Under the pieces are notes generated by a model. The model saw nothing but the letters and a program-made list of their open reading frames with translations. It searched no databases and was not told the origin of the DNA. Made by a program: the position numbers and the translations under genes. From Spirochaetaceae bacterium (GTDB lineage Bacteria; Spirochaetota; Spirochaetia; Treponematales; Breznakiellaceae), in NCBI GenBank assembly GCA_031265635.1, contig JAISCK010000152.1, positions 1 through 13,435 of the forward strand: DNA of 13,435 nucleotides, given 5' to 3'. Position 1 is the stretch's first letter; each line of letters opens with the position of its first letter. Shown here piece by piece: positions 5,705-13,006 of the stretch.

Positions 5705-5754
5705 TTCACCGGGCTTCTATATGGGATCAAGAACACGTCAAGGGGTATGCGGAT

Positions 5755-6780
5755 TCAGGCCCAGCGGCCCGCCGACCTGAGGTATTTGATGACCCGGTAT
5801 CCGTCAAGGGCGCTTGAAAGGGGTTCCCTTTCCGGTTCATTATGGCAGGCAAGGGCGTCGGCGATCATATTGGCAAAATACCCGGTGGGTCCGGCAAAAT
5901 CCCCGCTGGTTTTTTTAAGGGAATTAAACCCTTCGGCATAGGGGCTCGGCCCGCTTTCCCAGACTTCAAACACATTGTTCCCTATTCTGAGCCGTCCCCG
6001 CCGGCAGGAAAATTCAAGCTCAAAAACAAGATGGTCCCTCCCCGCCCCTGTTTCCATGAGAAAGGGAATTTCCCCTTCGGGAAAACGCGCCGGGGTCCGG
6101 TCGGGGTTTTGGGTTCGCTTTCTGAGGCTGCCCAGAAGAAAGGCGGTCCCTTCCCTGGACGCAAGGGATCTGCCCCAGGTTCTTACATGGCGGAGTTCCG
6201 CGCCGGTTAAAAACATGGCGGCGTCGGCAAGGTGGGTACCGTCGTGCCAGAGCACGTCGATGAGCCTGCGGCCCTCTCCCATGTAGAGCAGGGCCCTGAC
6301 GCTGAGTACGCGGCCAAGACTTTCCGCGCCGAGCAGGTCTTTTGCCTTTTGATAATCGACCGAATAACGCCGTTCATGATTGACCAGTATTTTTATTTTT
6401 CCCTTACGGTGAAGGTCCGCGATGCGGCGGGCCGGGGAGAGCCTCCCGGCCAGGGGTTTTTCCGACACCGCCACGGGAACGCCCGCTTCCGAAGCAAGGC
6501 GGCAGTATGCCTCGTGGCTGTCGGGGTGGGTCGCTATAATGAAAATACCGGGCTTTTCTTTGGCAAGCATGGAGGCGGCATCCTCATAGACCGGAACCTT
6601 CCAGCGCCGGGCAAAAAGATCCCGCCTTTCAGGGTCGCTGTCGCTTCCCGCGGCAAGTTTGAGGCCGGGGTTAGCCGCCACAGCCCCGGCGTGGGTACAG
6701 GGCTTTTCCCTGAGGCTGTCGTCTTCGAGAAGGCTCGCGATGCGGCCCAGGCCCACAATGGCCGTTTTAACAGGTTCCAT
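5755..6780 (-). CDS. GFO/IDH/MocA-family oxidoreductase
   Basis: This 341-residue cytoplasmic NAD(P)-dependent dehydrogenase acts, by family, on sugars, inositols or related polyols; the substrate cannot be told from sequence. The N-terminal Rossmann fold starts KTAIVGLGRIAS (dinucleotide-binding GxGxxA-like loop, residues 10-15). IIATHPDSHEAYCRLASEAG and VAVSEKPLAG contain the conserved EKP (107-109) that positions cofactor and substrate. The C-terminal catalytic half has NHERRYS and WHDGTHLADAAMF, matching the family's D-x-x-x-H catalytic pattern (D180 to H183-D186). Length is typical. The start at 6780 is the only one giving a complete Rossmann strand; its ribosome site is poor (GAGG 13 bases upstream). 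It begins 21 bases after the RND pump stop, so it is probably the last cistron of the efflux operon, an unusual partner for a pump. Confidence 0.88.
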   Translation of the reverse strand: MEPVKTAIVGLGRIASLLEDDSLREKPCTHAGAVAANPGLKLAAGSDSDPERRDLFARRWKVPVYEDAASMLAKEKPGIFIIATHPDSHEAYCRLASEAGVPVAVSEKPLAGRLSPARRIADLHRKGKIKILVNHERRYSVDYQKAKDLLGAESLGRVLSVRALLYMGEGRRLIDVLWHDGTHLADAAMFLTGAELRHVRTWGRSLASREGTAFLLGSLRKRTQNPDRTPARFPEGEIPFLMETGAGRDHLVFELEFSCRRGRLRIGNNVFEVWESGPSPYAEGFNSLKKTSGDFAGPTGYFANMIADALACHNEPEREPLSSALDGYRVIKYLRSAGRWA

Positions 6781-6801
6781 GTACCGACAATATCCTCATG
6801 A

Positions 6802-9800
6802 TTAGACTTCGTCTCTGGACCGGGGCTTTCTGTCATGCCGGGCATTGAGAAGCGAATACAGCACCGGCGTGATAAAGAGGGTCATGGCGGAACTTACCGT
6901 AAGGCCGCCTACAAAGGTCTTGCCTATGGGCTGTATCGTATCGGCGCCCTCTCCGGGAAAGAAGGCTATGGGGGCCATACCGAGTATGGTGGTAAGGCTT
7001 GTCATGAGTATGGGACGGAGACGGTTGCGGCCGGCTTCGACACAGGCGTCGCGGACCATGCGCCCCCTGGCCCGCAGGGTATTGGTATAGTCCACAAGGA
7101 CTATGCCGTTATTCACCACAATGCCCACCAGGGCCACAACGCCGACCATGGAGAATACCGAGAGGGGTTCGTTCCCTATCTTGTAAATCCAGATTACCCC
7201 GATAAAGAGCAACGGTATAGAAAAGAATATGATAAGGGGATCAACAAAAGATTCAAACTGGCTTGCCATGAGGCCAAAGACAAGGAACACCGCCACCAGA
7301 ATGATAAAAATAAAACGGCGGTTATAGGCGGCTATTTCCCTGGCCTCGCCCAGGTAACGTATGGTAACTCCTTCGCGGGGAACAAAATTGGCCTCTACGG
7401 TTTCTTCGAGACGGCGCTGCATTTCCGTTGCCGCCAGGCCCAGGGGGAGGTCTCCGGTAACTCTGATGATTTCTTCCTGATTCTCCCGCCTGATGTTTGA
7501 CGGCGCCCTGTTCTCGACAATACGGGCCACATTGGAAAGGGTTACGCGGCCGGCGCGGCCCATCACAAAGACCGAGTCAAGATCGTAGAGGGCTTTGCGG
7601 TCTTCTTCACGGAGCTGTACGGTAACATTGACCCTCTGGTCGCCCATGAGTATGGTTGTCGCGTTGGTTCCGTTAAAGGCGGTGCGTATCTCGCCCGCTA
7701 TGGCCGCAAGGGATATGCCCAGGGCCGCGGCGCGGTCCCGGTCTATTTCAACCTGAAGCTGCGGGCCGCCTTCGCTGAGACCCACTTCGGGATTTTCGAT
7801 TTCGGGAAGACGGCGTACAAGTATGTTTCTGATTTCATCGGCGGCGGCAAGAAGGGCCGTATGGTCCCGGGAACTCACCGCTATCTCCACCGCCTGGGTA
7901 GCGGACATGGAGCGGCCCGATCTGAAAGTCGCCTGAACGCCGGGGAGTTCCTGGATAAAGGGCGTCAGTTTGTCAATTATTTCCTGGGGACTGTCTATCT
8001 GCCGCGCCGGTTCGGGAAGGGTGATTTGCAGCGAGCCCTGGCTGGCGGAGCGGCCTCCCCGGCGCGCGGTTATGATGATGTGGGTATAGCCCCGGATTTT
8101 TTCCTTGACCTCTTTTTCAAGATCAAGAAGCACGGCCTCGGCGGCCTCAAGGGTAGAACCCTGGGACATGGCAAGGTTCACCGTTACATTGTCGTCGGTG
8201 CGGGAACGGACAAAGAGGTTCATCCCGACGCCGGTAAACTGCATGAAAGACCAGGCAAGGAGCAGCAGGGTAAAAAGCAGTACAAGGAGGCGGTGATTGA
8301 GACAGTAATCCAGCGCCCTGGCGTACCCGTTATCAATTGCCGTCAAAACAGCTTCGGTTCCGTTGTCAACGGCCCTGAGCAGTTTATTGCGCAGCGGCTT
8401 CTGTTTCCTGGTGTCAAGTTTCATGATGGAGCCCGCCAGGGCGGGAACCAGGGTAAGCGCCACTACCAGGGACACGGTAAGCGATATGACCACGGTAAAA
8501 ATCAGGTCCTGAAACATCTGCCCCATCATTTCAAGATCGTTCCGGTAAATGATAAGAGGAATAAACACGCAGAGCGTCGTAGTGGTACTGGCGACTATGG
8601 CCCTGAACATTTCCCTGCTCCCCAGGATGGCGGCTATTTCGCTCTTGGCGCCCCGGTTCCGGTAGCTGTGTATGTTTTCGAGGATGACTATCGAAGCGTC
8701 CACTATCATGCCCAGTCCGAGGATGAGGCCGGTGAGGCTTATAAGGTTAAGGGTAAAGCCAAAGACCGACATGCACATCAGGGTAAGGAGTATGGAAATG
8801 GGTATGGAAAATCCTATGATGAGAGTTGCCTTGATGTTCCTTAAAAAGATGAACAGTATGAGCATGGCAAGCAGCGCGCCCTGCAGGGCGTTTGAGTACA
8901 CCTGGTTCAGCGTGGCGCTGATGAGGGAGGTGTTATCTGAAAGCACATCGACAGTGATACCCTGGGGAAGATCGGCGTTTATACCGTCAAGGGCGTCACG
9001 CACCCTGGCGGCGACCTGAACCGAATTGCTGTCGCTCTCGCTCTGCACCTGTATATATACGCCGGTCTGTCCGTCCACATAGACCCTGGTGGCGTTCTCG
9101 TTGTAGCCCAGGCTGACATCGGCGACATCCTCAAGACGGACAATACGGGAACGGTTTGCTCCGCCCGAAGAAGTCCCCGCGGCTATGTTTTTTACCACAA
9201 TGCGTTTTACATCGGCGACGCTGGTAAGTTCCTGCTGGGTGAGTATCTGGTATTCCCTTTCTCCCCTTGAAAGGCTCCCCCCCGAGGAAAGTATGTTCTG
9301 GCCCCGGAGGGCGCTTCCTATGTCGCTTAACGTAAGGTTGAAGGCCGCAAGGCGGTTAAGGAAAACAGCAACCTTGACTATCCTGGTGGTGCCGCCGGTA
9401 ACTTCGGCAGAGGCGACTCCTTCGATACGCTCGATTTCCGCCTGAATGCGGTCTTCGGCAAAGGTACGCAGTTGATCCGGCGGATAATTCCCCTGAACCA
9501 CAAGGCGCATGATGGGCATGGCCGACACATCAAAACGCCAGAGCCTGGGCGTTTCCGCGTCGTCGGGAAGGCTGCCGGAGCTCCGGTTAAGAATGTTCTG
9601 CACCGTCGTCATGGTCTCGTCCATGTCTATGCCGTAGTTAAAATTCAACGTTATCTGGGAATTCTCAAAGGATGAATTACTGGTCATGTCCTGGAGCCCT
9701 TCTACCGATGAAAGGGCCTTTTCGAGAACCTCGGTAACATTACGCGCCACGTCGGCGGGACCGGCGCCGGAATAATTTGTGGACACGGACAGGACCGGCC

Positions 9801-9924
9801 TGCTTGTGGAAGGGTAGAGGTCAACAGCCAGGCGGGGAACCATGGTAGCCGCTATACCCATGGCAAGGGCGTAAAGCACCGTAATGGTAACAGGCCGCCT
9901 GACCGAATACTGGGAAATATTCAC
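6802..9924 (-). CDS. RND-family efflux permease (AcrB/HAE type)
   Basis: This 1040-residue inner-membrane transporter works as the proton-driven core of a tripartite drug or toxin efflux pump. It shows the duplicated RND plan: TM1 at about 11-30, a large periplasmic loop to about 340, TM2-6 at about 345-500, TM7 at about 545-565, a second periplasmic loop, then TM8-12 at about 870-1025. Typical motifs are SVRRPVTITVL at the N terminus, the TM4 block LILGLGMIVDASIVILENI, and RPILMTSLTTILGMAPIAF near the end. In the TM4 relay AcrB has two adjacent aspartates; here only the first is kept (D409, then A410). The TM10 lysine position reads GIVVNNGIVLVDY, with Asn. These changes occur in divergent HAE subgroups, so it need not be inactive. 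The GTG start has GGAG 7 bases upstream and lies 4 bases past the adaptor stop. The equivalent Borrelia role is BesB. Confidence 0.95.
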   Translation of the reverse strand: MNISQYSVRRPVTITVLYALAMGIAATMVPRLAVDLYPSTSRPVLSVSTNYSGAGPADVARNVTEVLEKALSSVEGLQDMTSNSSFENSQITLNFNYGIDMDETMTTVQNILNRSSGSLPDDAETPRLWRFDVSAMPIMRLVVQGNYPPDQLRTFAEDRIQAEIERIEGVASAEVTGGTTRIVKVAVFLNRLAAFNLTLSDIGSALRGQNILSSGGSLSRGEREYQILTQQELTSVADVKRIVVKNIAAGTSSGGANRSRIVRLEDVADVSLGYNENATRVYVDGQTGVYIQVQSESDSNSVQVAARVRDALDGINADLPQGITVDVLSDNTSLISATLNQVYSNALQGALLAMLILFIFLRNIKATLIIGFSIPISILLTLMCMSVFGFTLNLISLTGLILGLGMIVDASIVILENIHSYRNRGAKSEIAAILGSREMFRAIVASTTTTLCVFIPLIIYRNDLEMMGQMFQDLIFTVVISLTVSLVVALTLVPALAGSIMKLDTRKQKPLRNKLLRAVDNGTEAVLTAIDNGYARALDYCLNHRLLVLLFTLLLLAWSFMQFTGVGMNLFVRSRTDDNVTVNLAMSQGSTLEAAEAVLLDLEKEVKEKIRGYTHIIITARRGGRSASQGSLQITLPEPARQIDSPQEIIDKLTPFIQELPGVQATFRSGRSMSATQAVEIAVSSRDHTALLAAADEIRNILVRRLPEIENPEVGLSEGGPQLQVEIDRDRAAALGISLAAIAGEIRTAFNGTNATTILMGDQRVNVTVQLREEDRKALYDLDSVFVMGRAGRVTLSNVARIVENRAPSNIRRENQEEIIRVTGDLPLGLAATEMQRRLEETVEANFVPREGVTIRYLGEAREIAAYNRRFIFIILVAVFLVFGLMASQFESFVDPLIIFFSIPLLFIGVIWIYKIGNEPLSVFSMVGVVALVGIVVNNGIVLVDYTNTLRARGRMVRDACVEAGRNRLRPILMTSLTTILGMAPIAFFPGEGADTIQPIGKTFVGGLTVSSAMTLFITPVLYSLLNARHDRKPRSRDEV

Positions 9925-9928
9925 GGCC

Positions 9929-10957
9929 CTACTCCGCTATCCTGACAGGCTCATTATCGGAAAGAAAATTCTGCCCCGCGGTAACCACCTGCTCGCCGGG
10001 TTCAAGACCGCTTACAATTTCAAAATAATCTTCGTTTTCAAGGCCCGGTTCCACTTCCCTCCTGCGGGCCGTGGAAGCCTCGTCAACAACAAAGACAAAC
10101 CATGATCCGTAGCTGTTTATCACCGAAGCCCTGGGTATTACCGGAACCGAAGAGCGCTCATGGGTTACCAGGCTTATGGTGGCGAACATGCCCGGCATGA
10201 TACGGCTGTCCTGCCGTACAAAACGGAGGGTGATGCGCCTGGTACGGCTTTCCGGATCAAGCACCGGGCTTAACTCGTCCACCCTGGCGGCAAACTGTTC
10301 GTCGCCGAGGCCGGCAAAACTCACCGTCGCGCCAAGGCCCTTCCTCATAAAGGAGGCGTAACGCTCAGGCACATAGGTTTCAACCACAAGGTCGCCCAGG
10401 CCCCCGACTACGGCGATCACCGTATTGGCGCTTACCGTATCGCCGGGATTCACCGGAATCTGTACAACGGTTCCGTTTACCGTCGAAAGAACCGGGCTTA
10501 GCGCATAACTTTCGCCCGGCCGTGAAGGATCAACCGCTGCGATGACCGTTCCTTTCTGGACGGTGTCTCCTATCCCGCACCGGAGTTCGGCGAGCTTGCC
10601 GCCTACGGCGGGAAAAACCGAAACCTGGCTTGAGGCAAGCACATCGCCGTTAATCACCACATAGTTTTCGATAACGCCCAGGACCACCGGCGTTACCCGT
10701 ACCACCGTAGCGTTACGCGCACCCCGCGCGGCGTCCGCCGTTCCCTGCACGGGGCCGCCAGGACCGCCCAAACCGCCGGGTCCACCGGGACCGCCCTGCC
10801 GCTGGTCCTGCCCTGCCCCGCCCGTCTGTTCCGGCAGGGGCGTTTTGTTTCCAAACAGCGAAATGCCGATGAGCAGGGCGATCACCCCGGACAAAAGCGC
10901 GATAACCACCGTTACGGGACGGCGCTTTTTTGGAGACCTGTTTTCAGAATCCGACAT
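9929..10957 (-). CDS. periplasmic adaptor (membrane-fusion protein) of RND pump, hairpin-less type
   Basis: This 342-residue adaptor links the RND pump to the outer-membrane channel. An N-terminal uncleaved membrane anchor (about 14-36) follows a basic start. A Gly/Pro-rich collagen-like linker (about 46-69, repeats of GGPGGP and GGLGGP) leads to the two lipoyl halves: SSQVSVFPAVGGKLAELRCGIGDTVQKGTVIAAVD (109-143) and VLSTVNGTVVQIPVNPGDTVSANTVIAVV (156-184). Only about 12 residues lie between them, where AcrA-type adaptors carry a long alpha-helical hairpin. The beta-barrel (about 190-265) and membrane-proximal domain (about 270-342) follow. The same absence is known for Borrelia BesA. ATG with GGAGGA 6 bases upstream; 12 bases after the TolC-like gene and 4 before the pump. 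Family call is firm; the missing hairpin is seen directly. Confidence 0.93.
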   Translation of the reverse strand: MSDSENRSPKKRRPVTVVIALLSGVIALLIGISLFGNKTPLPEQTGGAGQDQRQGGPGGPGGLGGPGGPVQGTADAARGARNATVVRVTPVVLGVIENYVVINGDVLASSQVSVFPAVGGKLAELRCGIGDTVQKGTVIAAVDPSRPGESYALSPVLSTVNGTVVQIPVNPGDTVSANTVIAVVGGLGDLVVETYVPERYASFMRKGLGATVSFAGLGDEQFAARVDELSPVLDPESRTRRITLRFVRQDSRIMPGMFATISLVTHERSSVPVIPRASVINSYGSWFVFVVDEASTARRREVEPGLENEDYFEIVSGLEPGEQVVTAGQNFLSDNEPVRIAE

Positions 10958-10969
10958 GCTTCCTCCGAA

Positions 10970-12265
10970 TTAAGGATTTTGTAATTGCGTCCATTTGACA
11001 TTGATGAGGGCCGCAAGATCAAGAACCAGATTCTGGTAGGAAAGTTCGGCGTCAAGAAGCTGCTGCCTGGCATTCACCATATCCTGCCTTGTGTTCTGTA
11101 AATCAAGGAATTCCACAGTCCCCGACCTGTACCCTTCTTCGGAAAGTTCATAGGTCCTCACGGCTATTTCGGAACGAAGCCGCGCTATCTCTATGCTTTC
11201 CCATGAATTGTTTATGATGTCCGCGTAGGACCGTATTTCCGCCATGCCGCTGCGTTCCATGTCTTCGAGTTCCAGCCTGGCTTTTTCCAGCTCGCCTTCG
11301 GCGCTCCGTATGGTTTGGTCGCCCCTTGATCCGGGCAGCCATGGGTCTATGGGAATACGGACAGAAAGGCTCCCGCTTATCGTGTCGGAAAAATCTCCGG
11401 GAAAATTGTTCAGGGTATCGCCATAGCCGCCGTTCCATCTGGCGCCCAGGCTTATGACAGGCCCCCGGCTGTTCACCGCGCTCATGCTCTTCGCGTTTTC
11501 AAGGAGCGCTATTCTCTGGCGCTGCATGATTATATCGGGCCGCTTCCGCAGATAATCCCTGATAAGTTCTTCCCCGTCAGGATGAAGTTCCTGTACCGCA
11601 AGTTCCCCTTCGAGCCTGGCTTCCGGCCTCTGCTCATAGCCAAGGAGGGCGAGGAATTTTCCCAGTTCGGCGTTGAATTGTGTCCTGGCCTGGGAAAGGG
11701 CAAAGCGCGCCTCTTCCGCGGCAAGGCGGCTGCGGAGAGCAACAAGTTCGCTTACAAGACCGTTCCTGAAAGCGGTCTCCTGCTTTTCGTTCTGGGCCTC
11801 GGCAAGACGGCGGTCTTCTTCCAGTATATCAAGCCGGGACTGCCTCGCAAGAAGGCTGAAAAAGGTTTTGGTTATGGTAAGCTCAAGAGCGCGTCCGGCC
11901 TGATCATAGCTGAGAAGCTGGGCCTGATAGGCCAGGGAAATATTTCTCATGGAAAAAACAAGGCTGTTGGTCAGTTCAAGGGAAATATCAGCCGCCGCGG
12001 TATAACTCAAGGGGTCCTGGGACCGCACGGCGCTGAGGCTGTTCCGGTAATTAATCCCGCCCGAGATACTTATACTGGGGAAAACCTGGGCCCAAAGATT
12101 TTTGGCGCTTCTGGCGGCGCTATCAAGGTCAATCTGGTTCTGTTTCAGGCTGAGGCTTTGTTCAAAACCCCGCTCCAGAGCATCGTCAAGGGTAATAAGC
12201 AGCCCCTGCGCGGAGAGGGAAACACCAAGGAAGTAAAAAAAGACGCAGGCCCGGAAAAGTTTCAT
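10970..12265 (-). CDS. TolC-like outer-membrane efflux protein
   Basis: This 431-residue outer-membrane channel is the exit duct of the pump. It has a signal peptide (MKLFRACVFFYFLGVSLSA, probable cut near residue 19) and the duplicated OEP repeat: the first half starts LLITLDDALERGFEQSLSLKQNQIDLDSAARS and ends near residue 225 (GKFLALLGYEQRPEARLEG); the second begins ELIRDYLRKRPDIIMQRQRIA. Each half has the long alpha-helical pair and a beta segment (PSISISGGINYR; GPVISLGARWNGGYGD). The C-terminal YRSGTVEFLDLQNTRQDMVNARQQL is diagnostic for the family. It is shorter than E. coli TolC, as for many spirochaete homologues. AGGGGG precedes the ATG by 4 bases. First gene of the operon, with a leader of about 140 bases from the predicted promoter. 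Confidence 0.93.
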   Translation of the reverse strand: MKLFRACVFFYFLGVSLSAQGLLITLDDALERGFEQSLSLKQNQIDLDSAARSAKNLWAQVFPSISISGGINYRNSLSAVRSQDPLSYTAAADISLELTNSLVFSMRNISLAYQAQLLSYDQAGRALELTITKTFFSLLARQSRLDILEEDRRLAEAQNEKQETAFRNGLVSELVALRSRLAAEEARFALSQARTQFNAELGKFLALLGYEQRPEARLEGELAVQELHPDGEELIRDYLRKRPDIIMQRQRIALLENAKSMSAVNSRGPVISLGARWNGGYGDTLNNFPGDFSDTISGSLSVRIPIDPWLPGSRGDQTIRSAEGELEKARLELEDMERSGMAEIRSYADIINNSWESIEIARLRSEIAVRTYELSEEGYRSGTVEFLDLQNTRQDMVNARQQLLDAELSYQNLVLDLAALINVKWTQLQNP

Positions 12266-12312
12266 AATCCCCCTAACTATACGCGAATAAACACCCGTGA
12301 GGAAGAGCTATT

Positions 12313-12332
12313 AAACAAAACCAAACAAAACC
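12313..12332. repeat. tandem direct repeat, two copies of AAACAAAACC
   Basis: Two perfect adjacent 10-base copies lie in the predicted leader of the efflux operon; on the transcribed minus strand they read GGTTTTGTTT twice. They follow, in transcript order, a small hairpin (12336-12348). The function is unknown; slippage variation or a protein or RNA binding site are both possible. Confidence 0.6.
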
Positions 12333-12335
12333 GCG

Positions 12336-12348
12336 CCCTGTTACAGGG
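12336..12348. promoter_or_regulatory. small palindrome CCCTG-TTA-CAGGG in the efflux operon leader
   Basis: A perfect 5-bp stem around TTA lies about 71 bases upstream of the TolC-like start and about 65 bases downstream of the predicted -10. On the minus strand it is followed at once by the T-rich tandem repeat, so it could be a weak attenuator-like hairpin or an operator half-site pair. The stem is short and chance is possible. Confidence 0.3.
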
Positions 12349-12413
12349 AAATTCTTAAAGAGGCACGAATTTTTAAGCAATATCCGGCGGTATGTACACA
12401 AGCCGTATGAAAT

Positions 12414-12442
12414 ATTATACACACATTGTTTTTTGAATTCAA
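12414..12442 (-). promoter_or_regulatory. predicted promoter of the efflux operon
   Basis: On the minus strand a perfect TATAAT (12414-12419) follows TTGAAT (12437-12442, 4 of 6 consensus) with a 17-base spacer. It would give a leader of about 140 bases before the TolC-like gene. The -35 lies inside an 18-bp palindrome (12429-12446), and the divergent toxin-antitoxin promoter begins 10 bases away, so the two units could be regulated together. Confidence 0.65.
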
Positions 12443-12446
12443 AAAA
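12429..12446. promoter_or_regulatory. 18-bp perfect palindrome between divergent promoters
   Basis: TTTTTTGAATTCAAAAAA is fully self-complementary. It overlaps the predicted -35 of the efflux operon and ends 5 bases before the -35 of the antitoxin-toxin operon, a position where a dimeric repressor such as the ribbon-helix-helix antitoxin encoded next door would block both. Symmetry at AT-rich sites arises easily by chance, so the operator role is inference. Confidence 0.4.
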
Positions 12447-12451
12447 TTTAA

Positions 12452-12480
12452 TTGACAAAATGAACTATTTTGAATAATAT
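12452..12480 (+). promoter_or_regulatory. promoter of the toxin-antitoxin operon
   Basis: TTGACA (12452-12457) and TAATAT (12475-12480) are separated by 17 bases. The antitoxin ATG lies 20 bases past the -10 with AAGGAG in between. The -35 is a perfect consensus, as expected for a module whose transcription is held down by its own antitoxin. Confidence 0.85.
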
Positions 12481-12499
12481 TGAATACAAGGAGTTGATT

Positions 12500-12733
12500 A
12501 TGGGTAAGACTATAACCTTGCGAATAGAAGACGAAGTGTATAATACTCTTAAACGGGCCGCGGACGGAGACAGGCGGACAATTTCCAATTTTATAGAATA
12601 TGCGACTATCAGTTATATATTTAACAATAATGCCGTCGATGACAACGAAATGAATGAACTTATATCATTCAAAAAAGACATAAAAAAAGGAATGGAGGAC
12701 ATAAAAAAGGGGCGGTACAAAATAATTGGATAA
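12500..12733 (+). CDS. ribbon-helix-helix antitoxin (type II TA)
   Basis: This 77-residue protein is a probable CopG/RHH-type antitoxin that binds its own promoter and neutralises the downstream toxin. The N terminus KTITLRIEDEVYNTLKRAAD is the typical RHH beta strand plus first helix, and ISNFIEYATISYIF is the second helix. The C-terminal tail (about 45-77) is highly charged, with the repeated motif DIKKG, and would be the disordered toxin-wrapping segment. The ATG at 12500 is chosen because AAGGAG lies 6 bases upstream; a TTG at 12470 is in frame but sits at the -10 box. Overlap of 8 bases with the toxin gene gives translational coupling. The AT-rich composition and lysine codons AAA differ from the GC-rich neighbours, which suggests acquisition by transfer. 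Confidence 0.85.
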   Translation: MGKTITLRIEDEVYNTLKRAADGDRRTISNFIEYATISYIFNNNAVDDNEMNELISFKKDIKKGMEDIKKGRYKIIG

Positions 12734-12998
12734 TCATAAAATAGCCGAAACCGCAACATTTTCAAAGAAAATAAGCACAGGAAAATATAACCATTTGTAT
12801 AAAAAAATATTTGAAGATGTCTATCCGTTTCTTAGAAACAATCCATTTTTCGGTGTAAACATAAAAAAATTAAAAGGAGAATATAAAGGAATTTATCGAT
12901 TTAGAATAGGAGATTATAGATTGTTCTATAAAATAAATGAAAAGGAATGTATCATTTTTATAATTAATATTGAAGATAGAAAAGACGCCTACAAATAG
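12726..12998 (+). CDS. RelE/ParE-superfamily toxin
   Basis: This 90-residue basic protein is the likely toxin of the pair. The layout matches the superfamily: N-terminal strand and helix KIAETATFSKKIS, a second helix (YNHLYKKIFEDVYPFLRNNPFF), then the beta sheet GVNIKKLKGEYKGIYRFRIGDYRLFYKI and CIIFIINIEDRKDAYK. The LKGxxxGxYRxRxGDYRxxY block is the hallmark of RelE/ParE proteins; R58, R60 and R65 and the terminal RKDAY are candidates for RNA or target contact. I cannot tell whether it is an mRNA interferase (RelE) or a gyrase inhibitor (ParE); the block is shared. The start is TTG at 12726, inside the antitoxin's last codons, with no strong ribosome site of its own, consistent with coupled translation that keeps toxin below antitoxin. 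Confidence 0.88.
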   Translation: MDNHKIAETATFSKKISTGKYNHLYKKIFEDVYPFLRNNPFFGVNIKKLKGEYKGIYRFRIGDYRLFYKINEKECIIFIINIEDRKDAYK

Positions 12999-13006
12999 GG
13001 ATGATG

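Noticed and set aside
7861..8844. 327-codon plus-strand open frame opposite the RND pump
   Set aside because: It lies entirely antisense to a well-supported transporter gene, and its His/Gly/Lys-rich product looks like a composition artefact.
11582..12358. 258-codon plus-strand open frame opposite the TolC-like gene
   Set aside because: Antisense to a clear outer-membrane efflux gene; no start signal or family likeness.
12273..12458. 61-codon minus-strand open frame in the efflux leader
   Set aside because: It spans the predicted efflux and antitoxin promoter area, starts without a ribosome site, and resembles no known leader peptide.
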